From CAZUDO01 sp964618895 (GTDB lineage Bacteria; Desulfobacterota; Binatia; DP-6), in the NCBI GenBank assembly GCA_964618895.1, contig CAZUDO010000038.1:1-64000 (forward strand): a DNA stretch of 64,000 nt. The letters are read 5' to 3'. The notes beneath the pieces are model-generated. The model was given only the letters and a program-made list of their open reading frames with translations. It was not told where the DNA came from and ran no database searches. The first letter of the stretch is position 1; every line of letters starts with the position of its first letter. Positions 41,236-50,038 of this stretch are shown piece by piece. The translations under genes were made by a program, and so were the position numbers.

Positions 41236-43002
41236 TCAAGCGACCGCGCTGAGCTCCCTGACCGCCCCCCGCGGCAGCCACACCGTGAACGTCGTCCCCA
41301 CCCCCGGCGTGCTGTCGAGCTCGATCGTGCCCCCCAGCTGATCGACGAACCGGCGCACGATGTAGAGCCCGAGCCCCACCCCGCCGTAGCGCCGGGTGTC
41401 CGACCCGTCCGCCTGGCGGAACATCTCGAAGATGGAGTCCCGGTCCTCTGCCCGGATGCCGATGCCGGTGTCCCTGATGCGGAGACCGATGCGCGCCGGC
41501 TCGACACACACCTCGACCGAGACGGCGCCCCGTTCCGTGAACTTGAGCGCGTTGCCCACCAGGTTTCGTACCACGATGTCGAGCTTGCGGGCGTCGGTCT
41601 CGACTGTCAGCGCCGGCACCGCCCGGCTCCACTCGAGCACGACGCCGTCCGCGCGCGGGATGCGCCCGCACGTCTCCGCGAGCTGGTCGAGGAACGCCGG
41701 CAGCGGCACGGGCTCGGCGCGTACCTCCATCCGACCGGCCTCGAGCTTCCCGATCTCGAGCGTGCTCTCGATCAGCGTCAGCAGGTCGCGCCCCGCCCCG
41801 ACGATGCGATCGAGGCAGTCGTCGCGGTCGGCCGGCTCCAGGGCGCAATCGCGCGCCATCTCCGCGTAGCCCAGGATCACGTTGAGGGGTGTGCGGAGCT
41901 CGTGCGACATGGTGGAGACGAACTCCGTCTTCAGCTGGTTCGCCCGGCGCAGGTCCTGGACGACGGTCGCGGTGCGGAGCGCCAGGGCCGCCTGGTCGGC
42001 CACCGCGCGTGCGAGCCCCCGGTCGGCGTCCGAGAACGGGCGGTCGGCTGCCCGTACAAAGCTCACCACGCCGATGAGCTCGTGGCCCTCCCGCAGCGCG
42101 GCGTAGAGGGCGTGCGTTTTCCCCTCCTGTTTCAGGAAGGAGAGGAACGGGTGCGCGGGGTCGTCGCCAGGGAGCACGAAGACGCCCGCCGCCCCGATCT
42201 GCTGCACGACGGGCACATCCTCGCCGAGCTCGTAGCCGAGCCAGGGGCTGTCGGGCACGTCGACGGCCTCGATGCGGAACGCTCGCCGCTCCGGCACCCG
42301 GACGGCCAGCGAGCCGCCGTCGGCGCCGAGAAGCCGCATGCCGTGCGCGAGCACGGAGGCACCGAGCGCGGCGCGATCGAGCCGCGTGCCGAGCGCGCGC
42401 GCCAGCGAGGCGATCTGATCCTTCTGCCATTCGCGCTCGAAGGCGGTGGCGCGGTAGCGATCGACGAGATGCGCCGCCAGCACCATGAGCGGCGCAGTGG
42501 TGACCAGCAGCCCGGCCGAGAACGGCTGGAACGTCTCGGGGACCGCGTGCACCAGCCAGCCGTAGCCCGCGGCCAGCGCGGCGCACACCACGGCCTGCCA
42601 CGCCGCCCCCCACGGGAACAGCAGCGCCGTCCCCATCTGGATGACGAGCAGGCTCGAGATGGCACCGCCGTCCGTCTGCGGTAGGAGGCGCCAGTAGACG
42701 ATGGCGATGGCGGCGATCGCGAGCACGAAGGTGAGGGCGAACGCCGTCGCGTGCCGCCGGATGCCGGCACGCTGCCGGAGCGCGAGCGTGGCCGCGCATG
42801 CGACGACGTACAGGGCGCCGAGCCAGGTCCGGACGGCCAGGGTCCCCGGCTCGACCGACACCATGTAGGCGGTCATGCTGGCGACGATCGGGGGGATGAT
42901 CACCGCGCACCCGACCGTGCTGGTGATGAGCGCCCCGCCCCGGGAAGCGTCGTAGGCCGTCCGCCACGCCGCGCGTTCCGCCGATGCGGCCACGGGCGTC
43001 AT
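41236..43002 (-). CDS. Membrane sensor histidine kinase with GAF domain
   Basis: From ATG 43002 the 588-residue protein has about six N-terminal membrane helices (residues 25-190), a GAF-like domain (about 210-350; GVFVLPGDDP, EGHELIGVVSFVRAADRPFS), HisKA FVSTMSHELRTPLNVILGYA (about 365-385), and HATPase boxes DIVVRNLVGNALKFTERG, LRIRDTGIGIRAEDRDSIFE and YGGVGLGLYIVRRFVDQLGG. It should sense a signal in or near the membrane. No response regulator is linked. A GTG at 43035 would add 11 residues. Confidence 0.9.
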   Translation of the reverse strand: MTPVAASAERAAWRTAYDASRGGALITSTVGCAVIIPPIVASMTAYMVSVEPGTLAVRTWLGALYVVACAATLALRQRAGIRRHATAFALTFVLAIAAIAIVYWRLLPQTDGGAISSLLVIQMGTALLFPWGAAWQAVVCAALAAGYGWLVHAVPETFQPFSAGLLVTTAPLMVLAAHLVDRYRATAFEREWQKDQIASLARALGTRLDRAALGASVLAHGMRLLGADGGSLAVRVPERRAFRIEAVDVPDSPWLGYELGEDVPVVQQIGAAGVFVLPGDDPAHPFLSFLKQEGKTHALYAALREGHELIGVVSFVRAADRPFSDADRGLARAVADQAALALRTATVVQDLRRANQLKTEFVSTMSHELRTPLNVILGYAEMARDCALEPADRDDCLDRIVGAGRDLLTLIESTLEIGKLEAGRMEVRAEPVPLPAFLDQLAETCGRIPRADGVVLEWSRAVPALTVETDARKLDIVVRNLVGNALKFTERGAVSVEVCVEPARIGLRIRDTGIGIRAEDRDSIFEMFRQADGSDTRRYGGVGLGLYIVRRFVDQLGGTIELDSTPGVGTTFTVWLPRGAVRELSAVA

Positions 43003-43126
43003 GGAGAGCAACAACCGTGCCCGATGCCGCCGCACGGGACATGCGGCCCGGCGGGGCGAGGCCCTGGGGGACCGTCACGTTCGCGTCGGTGAGCGCGGAC
43101 GCGTGCCGATGGATGCCACCGACAGG

Positions 43127-43840
43127 CTAGTCGTCGCGCCCGCAGCGGCGCGTGATCAGCGCCTCGAACAGGCGGCGCTGGCGCTGGTCGCCGAGTGCGC
43201 CCAGCTCCGGGTGCCACTGCACGCCGATCAGGAACGGACGGTCCACCGCCTCGATCGCCTCGATCACGCCGTCGGGGCTCCACGCCACGGCGCGCAGTCC
43301 GTCGGCGACCCGTCGCACGGCCTGGTGGTGCACCGACTGCACGCTCACCTCGGTGGCACCCAGGATGTCGGCCAACCGGCTGCCGGCCTCGATGCGCACT
43401 GGGTGCTCGACCGGCAGTCGCTCCGGATGGCGGTGCATCACATCCGTGCCGTAGTGATCCGGGATGTGCGACACCAGATCGCCGCCGAGCGCGACGTTCA
43501 GGAGTTGCATGCCGCGACAGATGCACAGCACGGGCAGGTTCCGGCGCGCCAGCGCGGCGCGGCAGAGCGCCAGCTCGAAGCCGTCGCGCTCGGTCGAGAT
43601 GCCGTAGTTGGCCTCGTGGCGGGCGCCGTTGTAGTGCGCCGGATCGACGTCGCCGCCGCCGGGGAGGATGAGCGCCTCGATGGCGTCCAGGGCCTCCGGG
43701 ATCTCGCCCTCGACCGCCGGCAATACGACCGGCACGCCGCCCACCAGGCGGACGACGTCCACGTACTCGCACGGCAGGGAGAAGGTCTGCCGCTCCCCCG
43801 CCCTGCCGTAGCTGGAGATACCGATCAGCGGCCGTGTCAC
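43127..43840 (-). CDS. Class I glutamine amidotransferase-like hydrolase (PuuD-like)
   Basis: From GTG 43840 the 237-residue protein has RPLIGISSYGR, ALILPGGGDVDPAHYN, the nucleophile LPVLCICRGMQLLNVALGG, VSVQSVHHQAVRRVADGLRA and FLIGVQWHPELGALGD, giving the Cys-His-Glu triad. PuuD removes glutamate from gamma-glutamyl-GABA in putrescine breakdown. No other puu gene is present, so the exact gamma-glutamyl substrate is uncertain. Confidence 0.85.
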   Translation of the reverse strand: MTRPLIGISSYGRAGERQTFSLPCEYVDVVRLVGGVPVVLPAVEGEIPEALDAIEALILPGGGDVDPAHYNGARHEANYGISTERDGFELALCRAALARRNLPVLCICRGMQLLNVALGGDLVSHIPDHYGTDVMHRHPERLPVEHPVRIEAGSRLADILGATEVSVQSVHHQAVRRVADGLRAVAWSPDGVIEAIEAVDRPFLIGVQWHPELGALGDQRQRRLFEALITRRCGRDD

Positions 43841-43909
43841 GATCCGCCCCACGGTAGCGGGCGCGGGCGCGAGGTTCCAGCACCGCGGCTTCCGTGCTAG
43901 TCCCGGCGC

Positions 43910-44761
43910 ATGGCCTTCCCCCGCCAGGTGCCCGGGATTCCCCGCCATTCCGACTACCACGAGCTGGTCGAGGACGTCGTCTACGCGCACGTGGATGGCG
44001 TGCCCCTGCGCTACGATCACTACCGGCCCCGGCGCGTGGACGGGCCGGCGCCGGCGGTGGTGCTCGTGCACGGCGGCGCCTGGGTGCGGGGCGACCCCAG
44101 CCAAGCGGCCGGCAACGCCCTCCACTTCGCCCGCCACGGCATCGCCACCGTGTCGATCTCGTACCGCCTGGCACCCGCCCATCGCTTCCCGGCGCCGCTC
44201 GACGACGTGCGCCGCGGCCTCCGGCACGTGCGCGCCCACGCCGCCGAGCTCGGCATCGACCCCGAGCGCATCGCCCTGATGGGGCTCTCCGCCGGCGCGC
44301 ATCTCACGTTGCTCGCCCATCTGGCGCACGGCGTCCCCGAGCTGGCGCCCGAGCTGCCGCCCGACCTGTACGCCGTCCCCGAGGACGTGCGCGCCGTCAT
44401 CCTCCACTACGGCCCGTACGATCTCGCCCGCAGCCGCCCGTTCCCGGACGGCCTCGACCCCGCCGGCGAGCTGCTCGGGCCCCGGCGTGCCGACGAGGCC
44501 ACCGTGCGCCTCGCATCGCCGGTGTCGCATGCCACGCACGCGACCGCTCCGCTCCTCCTGGTGCACGGCACGGGCGACACGGTGATCTCGTACCGCGAGA
44601 GCGTGCGCATGCATGCCGCCCTCGAGGCCGCCGGCAAGACCGCGGAGCTGCTCCTGCTGGACGGCGCGCCGCACGCCTTCCAGGTCGAGTGGCGCGGCGA
44701 AGCCAATCGGCGCGCCAACGACGCGGGGGACGCCTTCCTCGCGCGGCACCTGAGCCTCTGA
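43910..44761 (+). CDS. Alpha/beta hydrolase (BD-FAE/HSL-like esterase)
   Basis: The 283-residue protein has the oxyanion motif VVLVHGGAWVRGDPSQAA, SISYRLAPAHRFPAPLDDVR, nucleophile RIALMGLSAGAHLTLLAHLA, ATAPLLLVHGTGDTVISYRE (Asp) and LDGAPHAFQVEW (His). No signal peptide is seen. It probably hydrolyses carboxyl esters or arylformamides. It lies 4 nt before a class III aminotransferase gene; kynurenine-type or amino-ester chemistry is possible but unproven. Confidence 0.87.
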   Translation: MAFPRQVPGIPRHSDYHELVEDVVYAHVDGVPLRYDHYRPRRVDGPAPAVVLVHGGAWVRGDPSQAAGNALHFARHGIATVSISYRLAPAHRFPAPLDDVRRGLRHVRAHAAELGIDPERIALMGLSAGAHLTLLAHLAHGVPELAPELPPDLYAVPEDVRAVILHYGPYDLARSRPFPDGLDPAGELLGPRRADEATVRLASPVSHATHATAPLLLVHGTGDTVISYRESVRMHAALEAAGKTAELLLLDGAPHAFQVEWRGEANRRANDAGDAFLARHLSL

Positions 44762-44765
44762 CGCG

Positions 44766-46010
44766 ATGGAGCCCGGACGCTACCGCGAGTCCGCTGCCCT
44801 CTTCGCCCGCGCCGAGCGCGTCGTACCGGGCGGCATCTACGGCCACCAGTCGCCGGCCACGCTGGTGCCGGGCGCGTACCCGTCGTTCTTCGCCCGCGCC
44901 GACGGCGCGCGGGTCTGGGACGTCGACGGCAACGAGTACCTGGACCTCATGTGCTCCTACGGCCCGATCGTGCTCGGCCACAACCACCCCAAGGTAGAGG
45001 AGGCCGCACGCCGCCAGGCCGCGCTCGGCAACTGCTTCAACGCGCCGGCGCCGGTGTGGGTGGAGCTGGCCGAGCATCTGGTGGCGCTCACGCCGTGGGC
45101 CGACTGGGTGGTGTTCGCCAAGAACGGCTCCGACGTGTGCACCTGGGCGGTCCAAGTGGCACGCGCTGCCACCGGACGGCGGAAGGTGTTGGTCGCCCGC
45201 GGCGCCTACCACGGCACGCATGCGTGGTGCTCGCCCTTCCCGGACGGCACCACGCCCGAGGACCGCGTCCACGTCGTCCCCTACCGCTACAACGACCTCG
45301 CCAGCGTCGACGCCGCCCTCGCCGCCCACGAGGGCGACGTGGCGGCCATCGTGGTGAGCCCGTTCCGGCACGATGCCTATCGCGACCAGGAGATGGCGGC
45401 GCCGGGGTTTCTGTCGGGGCTGCGCGCTTGCGCCGACCGCATCGGCGCCGTGCTGGTGCTCGACGACGTGCGCGCCGGTTTTCGGCTCCACCTGGGCGGC
45501 TCCGGCGAGGCGGTGGGTCTGCAGCCCGACCTCACCTGCTACTGCAAGGCGCTCGGGAACGGCTTCCCGATCGCCGCCGCGCTCGGCCGCGAGGCGCTGC
45601 GCGACGCCGCCCGGCGCGTCTTCTTCACTGGCTCGTACTGGACCAGTGCTGTCCCGATGGCCGCCGCGCTCGCCTGCCTGCACGAGCTGGAGGCGAGCGC
45701 GGGCATCGCCCACATGGCCCACCTGGGCACGCATCTCCGCGCCGGGCTCGAGCGGCAGGCGGCGGCGCACGGCCTGGTCGTGCGCGTCAGCGGGCCGCCG
45801 GCCATCCCGTTCATGACTTTCGCCGCCGACGCCGGCACGTTCGCCCGCAGCCGTGTGTTCGCCGCCGCGTGTGCCACCCGCGGCGTCTATCTCCATCCGC
45901 ACCACAACTGGTTCCTGTCCGCCGCCCTCACCGAGACCGACATGGCCCGCGTCCTGGACGTGACCGAGGCCGCCTTCGCGGACACGGCACGCGTGCCGCC
46001 AGCCGCGTGA
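44766..46010 (+). CDS. Class III PLP-dependent aminotransferase/aminomutase (HemL-like)
   Basis: The 414-residue enzyme has ALFARAERVVPGGIYGHQSP, VWDVDGNEYLDLMCSYGPIV, LGHNHPKVEEA, FAKNGSDVCTWAVQVARAAT, VLVLDDVRAGFRLHLGG (Asp for the pyridine N) and PLP Lys in LTCYCKALGNGFPIAAALGR. The layout matches glutamate-1-semialdehyde aminomutases, but the usual GEVMTGFR reads DDVRAGFR. The haem genes are far away, so it may be another aminotransferase. It overlaps the next gene by 4 nt. Confidence 0.85.
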   Translation: MEPGRYRESAALFARAERVVPGGIYGHQSPATLVPGAYPSFFARADGARVWDVDGNEYLDLMCSYGPIVLGHNHPKVEEAARRQAALGNCFNAPAPVWVELAEHLVALTPWADWVVFAKNGSDVCTWAVQVARAATGRRKVLVARGAYHGTHAWCSPFPDGTTPEDRVHVVPYRYNDLASVDAALAAHEGDVAAIVVSPFRHDAYRDQEMAAPGFLSGLRACADRIGAVLVLDDVRAGFRLHLGGSGEAVGLQPDLTCYCKALGNGFPIAAALGREALRDAARRVFFTGSYWTSAVPMAAALACLHELEASAGIAHMAHLGTHLRAGLERQAAAHGLVVRVSGPPAIPFMTFAADAGTFARSRVFAAACATRGVYLHPHHNWFLSAALTETDMARVLDVTEAAFADTARVPPAA

Positions 46011-48097
46011 CCACCGTGCCCGGCAGACGCGTCGGCGGCGCACCCCGGACGGCGCGCTGGGTGGCGATCGTCCTCGCGATCGTCACCGCGGCCGTGTACG
46101 CGCAGGTTCGCGACCACGCCTTCATCAACTACGACGATCCCGGCTACGTCACCGCCAACCGGATCGTACAGGGCGGCCTCAGCTGGTCGAACGTCGTCTG
46201 GGCCTTCACCACCGGCGACATGGCCAACTGGCACCCGCTCACCTGGCTGGCGCACATGCTGGACTGCCAGCTCTTCGGCGTGTCAACGGGAGCGCACCAC
46301 CTGGTGAACGTCGGCTGGCACGTCGTCAACACGGGGCTCGTGCTGGTGATCTTCACGCGCCTCACCGCGCGCGTCTGGCCGAGCGCCGTCGTGGCCGCGC
46401 TCTTCGCCCTCCATCCGCTGCACGTCGAGTCAGTGGCCTGGGTGTCCGAGCGCAAGGACGTGCTCAGCACGTGCTTCTGGCTGCTCACCATGTGGGGCTA
46501 CGCCCGCTACGTCGACGCGCCGCGCGCCGGGCGCTACGCCCTCGTGCTGCTACCGTTCGCGCTCGGCCTGATGACCAAGCCGATGCTGGTGACGCTGCCC
46601 TTCGTCCTCCTGCTGCTCGACTACTGGCCGCTCGGACGCATCCGGCTCGTGGGCTGGCGCCCGGTGATCCCGGCGACCGTCGTGGTGGAGAAGATCCCGC
46701 TGTTCGTCCTGGTCGGCGTGTCGTCGGTCGTGACCTTCCTGGTGCAGCATCGTGGCCGGACGGTGGCCGATCTGGGCCTGCTGCCCCCCGGCGAACGCGT
46801 GGCCAACGCGCTGGTGTCGTATGCGGCCTACGTCCGGAAGACGCTGTGGCCGAGCAACCTCGCCATCCCGTATCCGCTGCACGTCCCGATCCCGGCGACC
46901 GAGGTCCTGGTCGCGAGCGCGGTACTGTTCGCCACCACGGCGGTGGTGCTGGCGGCGATGCGCGCGCGCCCCTATCTACTGGTCGGTTGGCTGTGGTTTC
47001 TCGGCACGCTCGTGCCCGTCATCGGCCTCGTGCAGGTGGGCGAGCAGGCGATGGCCGACCGCTACACCTACGTGCCGCTCCTCGGCCTTTTCGTCATGGC
47101 CGCCTGGGGCGCGGCCGATGTCGTCGCCCGGGCGCCGCGCGCCAGGGCCGCTGTCAGCGCCGTCGCCGGGGTGGCGCTGGTCGCGTACACGGCCCTCACC
47201 TGGGCCCAGATACGGCACTGGCGGGACGGCGTGACGCTCTTCGAGCACACGCTTGCCGTGACCGCCGACAACGAGGACGCGCACTTCGGCCTCGCGATCA
47301 TCCTGATCGAACGCGGCCAGGGGGAGCAGGCGGTCCCACACCTGGAAGCGGCGCTGCGCATCAACCCCCAGTACGCCGAAGCGCACGTCCAGCTGGGCAT
47401 GCTGCTCAGCATGGCGGGCCGGAGCGCGGACGCCATTCCGCACTACGAGGCCGCGCTCGCCATCGACCCGTACCTGTCCGACGCGCACGAGTTCCTCGGC
47501 ATCGAGTTGTTCAACCAGGGCACCTTCACGGAGGCCATGAGCCATCTCACCGCCGCGCTGCGCGTCAGTCCGGGCCTGCCGCGGACGCACTACACCATGG
47601 GCCGGGTCCTGTTCGCGCAGGGCAAGACGGCCGAGGCCACGGCCCACCTGGAGGAGACCCTGCGGCTCGATCCCACCTTCTGGCGCGCCCACTACGAGCT
47701 CGGCCAGCTGTGGACGGCGCAGGCGCGGACCGCCGAAGCGATCAAAGCCTTCCGCGAAGCGCTGCGCCTCCAACCCGACGCGGCCGACGTGGCCAACGAG
47801 CTTGCCTGGACGCTCGCCACCCACGACAGCCCCGACGTGCGCGACGCCGATGAGGCCGTCCGGCTCGCCGAGCGGGCGTGCGTACTCACCGGCCGTCAGG
47901 ACGCCGCCAAGCTGGACACGCTCGCCGCCGCCTACGCCGAGGCGGGACGCTTCCCCGAGGCCGTCCGTACGGCGGAGGAGGCGGTGGCACAAGCACGGAA
48001 GGACGGCCAGGACCCGCTCGCTGGGGCCATCGAGGGCAATCTCCAGCTCCTCCGCGCCGGCCATCCGGTACGCGAGCACGAGCCTGCGACCCCCTGA
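46007..48097 (+). CDS. TMTC-like membrane protein with C-terminal TPRs (paralogue 3)
   Basis: From GTG 46007 the 696-residue protein has about eleven membrane helices (residues 20-410) and about seven TPRs (AHFGLAIILIERGQGEQAVP, AHVQLGMLLSMAGRSADAIP, HYTMGRVLFAQGKTAEATAH). Signatures are AFINYDDPGYVTANRIVQGG, NWHPLTWLAHMLDCQLFG and HPLHVESVAWVSERKDVLST. The first loop reads NYDD where the other two paralogues have DLDD or DFDD. It is coupled to the aminotransferase gene (GTGA). The role is probably glycosyl transfer or surface polymer assembly, inferred from the family. Confidence 0.82.
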   Translation: MTTVPGRRVGGAPRTARWVAIVLAIVTAAVYAQVRDHAFINYDDPGYVTANRIVQGGLSWSNVVWAFTTGDMANWHPLTWLAHMLDCQLFGVSTGAHHLVNVGWHVVNTGLVLVIFTRLTARVWPSAVVAALFALHPLHVESVAWVSERKDVLSTCFWLLTMWGYARYVDAPRAGRYALVLLPFALGLMTKPMLVTLPFVLLLLDYWPLGRIRLVGWRPVIPATVVVEKIPLFVLVGVSSVVTFLVQHRGRTVADLGLLPPGERVANALVSYAAYVRKTLWPSNLAIPYPLHVPIPATEVLVASAVLFATTAVVLAAMRARPYLLVGWLWFLGTLVPVIGLVQVGEQAMADRYTYVPLLGLFVMAAWGAADVVARAPRARAAVSAVAGVALVAYTALTWAQIRHWRDGVTLFEHTLAVTADNEDAHFGLAIILIERGQGEQAVPHLEAALRINPQYAEAHVQLGMLLSMAGRSADAIPHYEAALAIDPYLSDAHEFLGIELFNQGTFTEAMSHLTAALRVSPGLPRTHYTMGRVLFAQGKTAEATAHLEETLRLDPTFWRAHYELGQLWTAQARTAEAIKAFREALRLQPDAADVANELAWTLATHDSPDVRDADEAVRLAERACVLTGRQDAAKLDTLAAAYAEAGRFPEAVRTAEEAVAQARKDGQDPLAGAIEGNLQLLRAGHPVREHEPATP

Positions 48098-48123
48098 CGG
48101 AAGGACGCACGGAAGGAGCCCCC

Positions 48124-48573
48124 ATGCCGCCGACCATCCGCCTCGCCCAACCCGACGACGAGCCGGCCGTGCTGGCGCTGATCGACGAGCTGTTCGCCGC
48201 CCCGAGTCGGCGTCCCGCCGACTACACCCGGGCCCGCGGCGTTGCCGGCTTCCAGCACGCCGTGCACGCTCCGGCCGCGGACGTCCTCCTGGCCGTCGAC
48301 GACGGCACGATCGTCGGCCTGGCGTCAGTGTACGTCGACCTGCTCTCGATCCGCTTCGGCGCCCGCTGCTGGCTCGAGGACCTGGTGGTCACGGCGCACC
48401 GCCGGAGCACTGGGGTGGGTCGCGCACTCCTCGCCGCGGCGGTCGACTGGGGGCGCCGCCAGGGCTGCACCCACCTGCAGCTCAACTCGGCGGTGACCCG
48501 CACCGCCGCGCACCGGTTCTACCGGGCCAACGGCATGGCGCAGGACTCACTCAACTTCGAGCTGGCACTGTAG
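48124..48573 (+). CDS. GNAT-family N-acetyltransferase
   Basis: The 149-residue protein begins PPTIRLAQPDDEPAVLALID and has the acetyl-CoA motif LEDLVVTAHRRSTGVGRALL, where the usual R/QxxGxG/A reads RRSTGVGRA. It then has LQLNSAVTRTAAHRFYRANG. The acceptor is unknown. A strong AAGGAG ribosome-binding site precedes ATG 48124. It converges with the next gene, 7 nt away. Confidence 0.9.
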   Translation: MPPTIRLAQPDDEPAVLALIDELFAAPSRRPADYTRARGVAGFQHAVHAPAADVLLAVDDGTIVGLASVYVDLLSIRFGARCWLEDLVVTAHRRSTGVGRALLAAAVDWGRRQGCTHLQLNSAVTRTAAHRFYRANGMAQDSLNFELAL

Positions 48574-48580
48574 TGCGCGG

Positions 48581-50038
48581 CTACTCCTCCGCGAACACCG
48601 CTCCTGCCAGCGCGGTCGCCACCGCCGTCGTGGTGGCACCGAGGCACGCCGGATCCGCGTCCTTGACGAACCGGCAGCCGGCCATGCCGGCGGTGTCGGG
48701 ACACGCGGCCAGGCGGCCGTCGACGGCCGCGGCCGCGGCGGCAAGCGTACTCGCCAGGCTGGTGGCGCAGGCGACCGGGCTCGCCGCCGTAATGTTCGCC
48801 AGCTCGCAGCGGCCGAGGGCACTCTGCAGGGTCTGGATGCCCTTCCCCATCGCCTCGGCGACCTGCTGGTTGCAGCGGTAGGCCGCCGGCCCCGGCCGAT
48901 TGCCCGGCACATCGGGCGACGCGGCCCCGATCGCGGCCTGCAGCACCGTCTGTGTCGCCTCCGCCTGCCGGCAGACGAGACAGCTCGCCAGCGCGGGCAG
49001 CGTGTCGAGCCGGATGGCCCCGCAGCTCCCACCGCACGTGGTGGCCATGCCGAGCCGTGCCGGCGTCAGCGTCTTCCTGGCGCAGCGCCGGTCGCGCTTC
49101 CCGCCCACCGCGGCGCGCAGGCGGGCCGCGGCGCGCGCGACGCGCCGGTCGCGGCCGCCGGTGTCGCAGGCGCGGCCGGCCAGCTCGGCCAGGAAGCAGT
49201 CGCTCCACTCGCGCAGATGGGTCTTCGCGTAGCGCTCCGCGGCGCGCTGCACGTCCCGGAGACACACGGCGCGATCGGGCGCCGGGGCCAGGGGACGGAC
49301 GAAACCGAGGCCGGACACGGCGATCGTGAGCACCGCCTCGTCAGGGTCGTCGGACTGGATCTGGACCGTGCCGGCACGCTGCGCCGAGGCCGTCGGCGCG
49401 AAGGTGACGGTGAGGGCGATGCTGGCGCCCACCGGGAGCGTCAACGGCGACGCCGGGCCGGTCACGCGGAAGCCGCCCGCCGCGGCGCCCGCCACGCCGT
49501 AGCCGGCGATGGCGAGCGGAAAATCCTTGCCATTGTTGAAGATGGTGACGGTCTCCGCGTTCTCGTCGCCAACCTCGGTGAGATAATTCAGCTGCGCTGG
49601 GTCGACGCGGATGTCCTTGGGCTCGAGACACGACGGTACCCCGGGCGTGATCAGCGCCTGGAAGGTCGCGGGCGTTTCGAGCGCGATCGTGAAGTTGTCG
49701 CACGCGTACCCCGGCAGAGTGCGATGCACGGCGATTTCATCGCCGTTCGAGAATCCGTCGCCGTCGGCATCGCCCGCGAGCACCGCCTGCAGCGCGTCGA
49801 GGATCGGCTTGCCGAGATAGACCTGCCCCTCGACCGCCTGTCCGAAGGGATTGCGCGGCCCGCCGCCTTCCCAGCGCCGGTGGCACACGCCGCAGGCATA
49901 CAGGCCGTCGCCTTCCTGGAAGCCGAACTGGCGCGCGAAGTTCTCGAAGTAGAGCGGGCGCGCGTGCAGCGGGGCCGGCAGGCTCGCCAGGACGAGCAGG
50001 CCGGCGAGGCCGGCGACGCGGCGGCGGGTGGCGCTCAT
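48581..50038 (-). CDS. Secreted cytochrome-like protein with Ig-like domain and Cys-rich C-terminal module
   Basis: The 485-residue protein has a signal peptide (LAGLLVLASLPAPLHARPL) and one haem c site CGVCH (about residue 55). A calcium-loop-like GDADGDGFSNGDEIA (about 95) is followed by an ASPM/SPD-2-like Ig fold (VDPAQLNYLTEVGDENAETV ... PVGASIALTVTFAPTASAQ). The C-terminal half is the Cys-rich module C-x21-C-x9-C-x27-C, then LTPARLGMATTC-x3-C and LASCLVC. It is the last gene of a three-gene minus-strand operon and its ATG overlaps the previous stop by 4 nt. Function is unknown; electron transfer at the cell surface is plausible. Confidence 0.72.
   Translation of the reverse strand: MSATRRRVAGLAGLLVLASLPAPLHARPLYFENFARQFGFQEGDGLYACGVCHRRWEGGGPRNPFGQAVEGQVYLGKPILDALQAVLAGDADGDGFSNGDEIAVHRTLPGYACDNFTIALETPATFQALITPGVPSCLEPKDIRVDPAQLNYLTEVGDENAETVTIFNNGKDFPLAIAGYGVAGAAAGGFRVTGPASPLTLPVGASIALTVTFAPTASAQRAGTVQIQSDDPDEAVLTIAVSGLGFVRPLAPAPDRAVCLRDVQRAAERYAKTHLREWSDCFLAELAGRACDTGGRDRRVARAAARLRAAVGGKRDRRCARKTLTPARLGMATTCGGSCGAIRLDTLPALASCLVCRQAEATQTVLQAAIGAASPDVPGNRPGPAAYRCNQQVAEAMGKGIQTLQSALGRCELANITAASPVACATSLASTLAAAAAAVDGRLAACPDTAGMAGCRFVKDADPACLGATTTAVATALAGAVFAEE

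Noticed and set aside
44766..46010. Naming the class III aminotransferase hemL
   Set aside because: Overall layout fits, but the usual GEVMTGFR reads DDVRAGFR and the gene is not with the haem operon, so the specific name was withheld.
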